Part shown: piece by piece, positions 63,763 through 64,000 of the stretch
Layout: every line of letters starts with the position of its first letter
Numbering within the stretch: the first letter of the stretch is position 1
Source of the DNA: JBIOHP01 sp044449065
GTDB taxonomy: Bacteria; Bacteroidota; Ignavibacteria; UBA10030; SZUA-254
DNA: 64,000 nucleotides
Direction: 5' to 3'
Assembly (NCBI GenBank): GCA_044449065.1
Contig: JBIOHP010000017.1
Span: forward strand, 13,064 to 77,063
Translations under genes and position numbers: made by a program
Notes under the pieces: model-generated
Told to the model about the DNA's origin: nothing
The model's input: the letters and a program-made list of their open reading frames with translations, nothing else
The model's database searches: none

Positions 63763-64000
63763 AGCAGCCCCGTTTCATTCATCTGACACTTAACTTAATC
63801 GTAAAACAACCACCCTGTTGACATAAGTATTTAAACCACCCCCGACTCCCCCTCCTTGAAGAGTCTGTGTGAAAATTCTTGATGCAAGAGATTAAACTAT
63901 AAATAATATATCGTGTCAAACCAGTGTTTTCATTATTATAAGCACAATTACGAATGTTCCTATGAGTTTTATTCAGCCCTCTGATCGGCAACAACTTACA

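Noticed and set aside
63779..63994. Minus-strand frame of 71 residues at the window end
   Set aside because: Low-quality composition, covers a remnant repeat, no ribosome site.

Overview
The window looks like a chromosome segment from a Gram-negative bacterium of the Bacteroidota/Ignavibacteriota side of the tree. Five reading frames end in the NPFNP-type C-terminal sorting domain that type IX secretion (T9SS) uses as an export signal. There is also a PorQ-like T9SS protein, several outer-membrane beta-barrel proteins, PD-type lipoproteins and SPOR lipoproteins. The mix of T9SS cargo with a full sigma-54 gene and E. coli-like -35/-10 boxes fits Ignavibacteria-like lineages better than Bacteroides, but this is inference; no rRNA or other marker is present to settle it.

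Layout. 1-7.1 kb: the end of an outer-membrane protein gene, then secreted T9SS proteins on the minus strand, including a sialidase-like gene split by one in-frame stop. 7.1-14 kb: a minus-strand housekeeping block (glmM-like, dprA, a DUF3109 gene, rpoN, hslV, hslU). 14.3-18 kb: a 1127-residue LamG T9SS protein preceded by a strongly folded RNA with its own intrinsic terminator. 18.1-23.5 kb: plus-strand amrA, amrB, a Rossmann/DUF2520 protein, an enoyl-CoA hydratase, a small anchored protein and glycyl-tRNA synthetase. 23.8-27.8 kb: a lipoprotein, a TPR protein, a ZIP transporter and porQ. 27.8-29.1 kb: a repeat island. 29.1-34.4 kb: two SPOR lipoproteins, a Big_5 lipoprotein, mltG and tsaD. 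34.6-40.8 kb: an ABC-2 exporter pair followed by a MacA/MacB-like exporter with two different permeases. 40.8-43 kb: a small beta-barrel gene, a 59-residue HTH gene and a RAYT transposase surrounded by REP palindromes. 43-54.9 kb: two large BNR-propeller proteins, a T9SS propeller, a PAP2 phosphatase, a double-PDZ protein, and a VOC/ArsR group. 55-59.7 kb: a cNMP-GAF-PP2C phosphatase, small membrane proteins, and an ECF sigma/anti-sigma pair. 59.8-60.8 kb: a second repeat island. 60.8-63.8 kb: another T9SS protein and a secreted protein of unknown function.

How it fits together. The secreted proteins (1.3-6.8, 14.3, 46.4 and 60.8 kb) are likely cargo of the T9SS to which PorQ belongs; most are beta-propellers or Ig/FN3 chains suited to a surface life. 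The rest is envelope maintenance (MltG, SPOR, MacAB-like, PAP2), protein quality control (HslVU) and regulation (RpoN, ECF pair, PP2C switch).

What stands out. The least explained items are the folded RNA at 17.74-17.97 kb, a composite repeat present twice in opposite orientation (28.2 and 59.8 kb) with an exact 11-base tandem period, and the RAYT/REP locus in which one REP palindrome lies inside the RAYT coding sequence. No CRISPR array, tRNA, rRNA or prophage was seen. All functional calls are from reading the sequence only; no database search was run.
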